A stretch of 64,000 bases of DNA from Clostridia bacterium. GTDB lineage: Bacteria > Bacillota > Clostridia > UBA1381. Below are positions 62,901-64,000 of this stretch, one piece after another. Under the pieces are notes generated by a model. It searched no databases and was not told the DNA's origin. It saw only the letters and a program-made list of their open reading frames with translations. Numbering within the stretch: the stretch's first letter is position 1; every line of letters begins with the position of its first letter. The position numbers were made by a program, and so were the translations under genes. The DNA lies in assembly GCA_900756545.1 (NCBI GenBank), contig CAAEKO010000053.1, forward strand, positions 33,914-97,913, written 5' to 3'.

Positions 62901-63751
62901 ATGAATATGATGTTGAGTTCCATGAAACCGGCTTATATCATCTGACGCTTCGCGGCGGTAACGGAAATGCTGCGGCAACAGCAATGGCTAAGGTGTACTT
63001 GGACGGAAAGGAATTGAAAACAGTTGTAGTTCCGTATGGCCTGAACTGGGCGCTTAGCGATATTGATTTTGGAGATTTTTTGATAAGTAAGGGTGTACAT
63101 AAGGTCAAGCTTGAACACGTCAGCAGTAACTGGCTGGTAGGCCCATTCAAATTCAGGTTATTGTCTGATCCGGAAGACAGCGTTGAAAATGATCCTGAAT
63201 ATGACGATGGAATTATAAAAAGCAATGTGGTTTCCGAAGAAAACAATGAAACAGTATTTGTTGATTTAATCAATCATTGGTCAGAGGACGACATTATGAA
63301 TCTTTACCGAAAAAATCTTATAGCAGGCGTCGGTGAAAATTATTTTGCTCCGAACGAAAAATTAAGCCTGTACGATGCGATAAGGCTTATACTTCGTGCA
63401 AGCGGAATACCTTTTGATGAAAATAATATTAACAGTACCGCCTATGATCTTGGGTACTTAACCGACATTCATGAAAGCAACGCTGCCATTACAAGAGAAC
63501 AGTATTGTAATATGCTCATGTCGGTATATGACAGGAAATTAGGCGGCTATACTATAAAGGTAGAGGAAAATCCATATGCAGACTTTGACAGTATTGACAG
63601 TCAGTTTACAATGGCTGTCCAGGGAGCAAAATATCTGAATATTATGGTAGGCAACGAAAAAAAACAATTCTGTCCGAAAGACGAATTGACAAGAGCAGAG
63701 GCCGGCGCCGCATTAAATCGGCTGCTTACCTATATCGGCATGGATAATTAA
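59987..63751 (+). CDS. SLH-anchored secreted beta-helix glycan enzyme with carbohydrate-binding modules
   Basis: A 1254-residue secreted protein. A signal peptide (about 1-26) is followed by two CBM6/35-like modules (about 35-155 and 180-315; IEAEDYDNDDG and a YDVYVKY strand). The catalytic right-handed beta-helix (about 345-900) opens with IYVSPDGSDENDGSESAP and has GGGKKVEGW and many parallel coils such as NVIIENLDFKYG and IYIGNNVIRRV, as in GH141-like and related beta-helix enzymes. Another binding module (about 985-1090) and C-terminal SLH repeats (VDLINHWSEDDIMNLYRKNL, CPKDELTRAEAGAALNRLL) tie it to the cell wall. Substrate is not determinable by eye. Confidence 0.85.
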   Translation: MTKKLFSIALVIVILSCCLPESMMAAPILRRSAIDCIEGGEGIGFHDTSEKHALEGTVISVVMRQSEWQIYEFYTEEEGNYNVVVEAAKPIGGYLKVYSSVVDGGDETEQYGLVGNTGSNTRYCDFNIGKYYLESGKHQVKVRLSIDHLYVRAVRIEKDTGKGAEKETAQKAAGAYKEYYIPTIIEAEDYDNDDGSYYSFFGANIGMMYRPDDEMTIYETEAKSGKYYIRLTSSEYATYTFNCECNGIYDVYVKYINDNADIKLYYDDYGYINTSNTNRGGDSFAGSLYIEEGKHKFKIEVETGNADIDYIVVRNSEKSEYLTAADFKFEEDNDFERITYNNIYKTIYVSPDGSDENDGSESAPFKSVEKVRDELKEITAHMTGDIVVDFKPGYYFVDGYVNFGTDCGGKNGYNVILRGEDGAAIGGGKKVEGWQSLGNGIYRAPFACDTDTRCLYVNDYPAARARSKYLYTGTYINDEIKEKTDGLEFELKNFPKLYAPQRTELVTTIEWSTRRDAVKSYEYTPNSIKLWKYVRYSGKPESITCFIENDLGLLDEPGEFYYDYDNQMMYYYPFAEENLETADVYAGVSEGLLKIWGEDKDSKIENVIIENLDFKYGAWLDVCYGIRFDQGQYLMDTNGDKWYGRLIPAQVEVTNAKNVTIKDCRFICLGSDAIGMKDAVTNGKIFGCVFRDLSSGAIILSSDKHMNKVADGSERCRNIYIGNNVIRRVATEYRGSCAIFTMFPVSPRIIHNDIKDIPYTGIEMSWGYGIITAAENNNYIVANNKIENAMQVNRDGAHIYALGPIINSKIYGNYLIKTGDYRGGIYCDEGSGHIEIYDNVVDTTGNWLYARGNVRLQNIYAHDNFASSATQTVDEFNVKEENNTIVPDKNWNEKAQSIIKNAGLESKYQHLLNEVECVDYKTGYYQNLPKAKFTPRNGWISPLTYVNSYKPNGEPVLSAGENIGNTLAGEWYEYDVEFHETGLYHLTLRGGNGNAAATAMAKVYLDGKELKTVVVPYGLNWALSDIDFGDFLISKGVHKVKLEHVSSNWLVGPFKFRLLSDPEDSVENDPEYDDGIIKSNVVSEENNETVFVDLINHWSEDDIMNLYRKNLIAGVGENYFAPNEKLSLYDAIRLILRASGIPFDENNINSTAYDLGYLTDIHESNAAITREQYCNMLMSVYDRKLGGYTIKVEENPYADFDSIDSQFTMAVQGAKYLNIMVGNEKKQFCPKDELTRAEAGAALNRLLTYIGMDN

Positions 63752-63840
63752 GCAGAAACTTTCAAGAAAAACGTTAGGTATTCACAACGGATTTAATTAT
63801 ATTTATTTAAATCAAAATAAATTATATGGAGGGAAAGTTT

Positions 63841-64000
63841 ATGAAAAAAATCGTATCAATTTTAGTAATGTTATCAATGATGCTGTCAGGTTTTGTTGTG
63901 CATGCGGATGCGCTGAATGTGAGTTATACAATCAGCGCTGACACTGCAGCGGTTGATGTAGGTACTGTGTATCCTGAAAAGGGCAGTACAGTAAAGGTCG
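63841..64000 (+). CDS. Secreted protein, N-terminal part (runs off the window)
   Basis: After ATGGAGGG a start at 63841 gives MKKIVSILVMLSMMLSGFV, a clear signal peptide with likely cleavage after VVHADA, then a beta-rich beginning (LNVSYTISADTAAV). The frame is open to the end of the window. It is probably another extracellular component of the glycan locus. Confidence 0.7.
   Translation, partial: MKKIVSILVMLSMMLSGFVVHADALNVSYTISADTAAVDVGTVYPEKGSTVKV

Overview
The window looks like a chromosomal segment of a Gram-positive Clostridia-type Bacillota. The evidence is PolC rather than DnaE as replicative polymerase, mini-ribonuclease III, split two-gene transketolase, single-chain PurL, a PrsA-like foldase, sigma-A promoters with consensus TTGACA/TATAAT boxes, strong AGGAGG-type ribosome binding sites, an S-layer-homology (SLH) anchored enzyme and a YesMN/LplB-type sugar locus. 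A gut or plant-fibre niche is an inference from the carbohydrate genes; no genus can be read from the sequence alone.

Positions 1-31.7 kb are a dense, mostly plus-strand housekeeping block: aldose-epimerase fragment (minus), alaS, truB-ribF, glmU-pth-mfd, prsA-like, hisK (minus), a cytidylate-kinase-like gene, hisB, cysE-cysS, a heavily structured intergenic RNA region, mrnC, transketolase N and C halves, a lipoprotein, purL and polC. It ends in a thiamine salvage locus. A canonical TPP riboswitch precedes thiC. A second leader, before thiW-thiM-thiE-thiD, keeps the pyrimidine-binding arm of the TPP aptamer but has a different hairpin in place of the pyrophosphate arm. The gene set implies de novo pyrimidine (HMP) synthesis plus salvage of thiazole.

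Positions about 31.8-37.8 kb are an AT-rich mobile element lying between thiD and a five-tRNA cluster (Gly-Arg-His-Gln-Lys, minus strand). Its left end carries a 9-bp copy of the 3' end of tRNA-Lys followed by a strong minus-strand terminator, so tRNA-Lys is a plausible integration site. The element encodes a frameshifted large serine recombinase, a Shedu-type (DUF4263) nuclease fused to an N-terminal domain related to the adjacent replication-initiator-like protein, two small proteins and a stand-alone DUF4096-like protein.

Positions 38.2-50.6 kb are a patchwork: a cysteine-desulfurase/DUF3343 pair; decayed blaI-blaR1 and antitoxin remnants; an AraC regulator beside a DMT-family exporter, a xylose-isomerase-like TIM-barrel protein and two Gfo/Idh/MocA paralogues resembling NAD-dependent glycosidases; a MATE exporter; and a group of small genes (TIGR04076, MaoC-like, GNAT, TfoX-like).

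Positions 50.6-64 kb are a polysaccharide-utilisation locus: a YesMN-type two-component system (minus) facing a plus-strand operon of two LplB/YtcP-type permeases, two tandemly duplicated alpha/beta hydrolases, a solute-binding lipoprotein, a 1254-residue secreted beta-helix enzyme with C-terminal SLH repeats, and the start of another secreted protein. A 17-bp direct repeat spaced 21 bp upstream of the operon is a likely operator.
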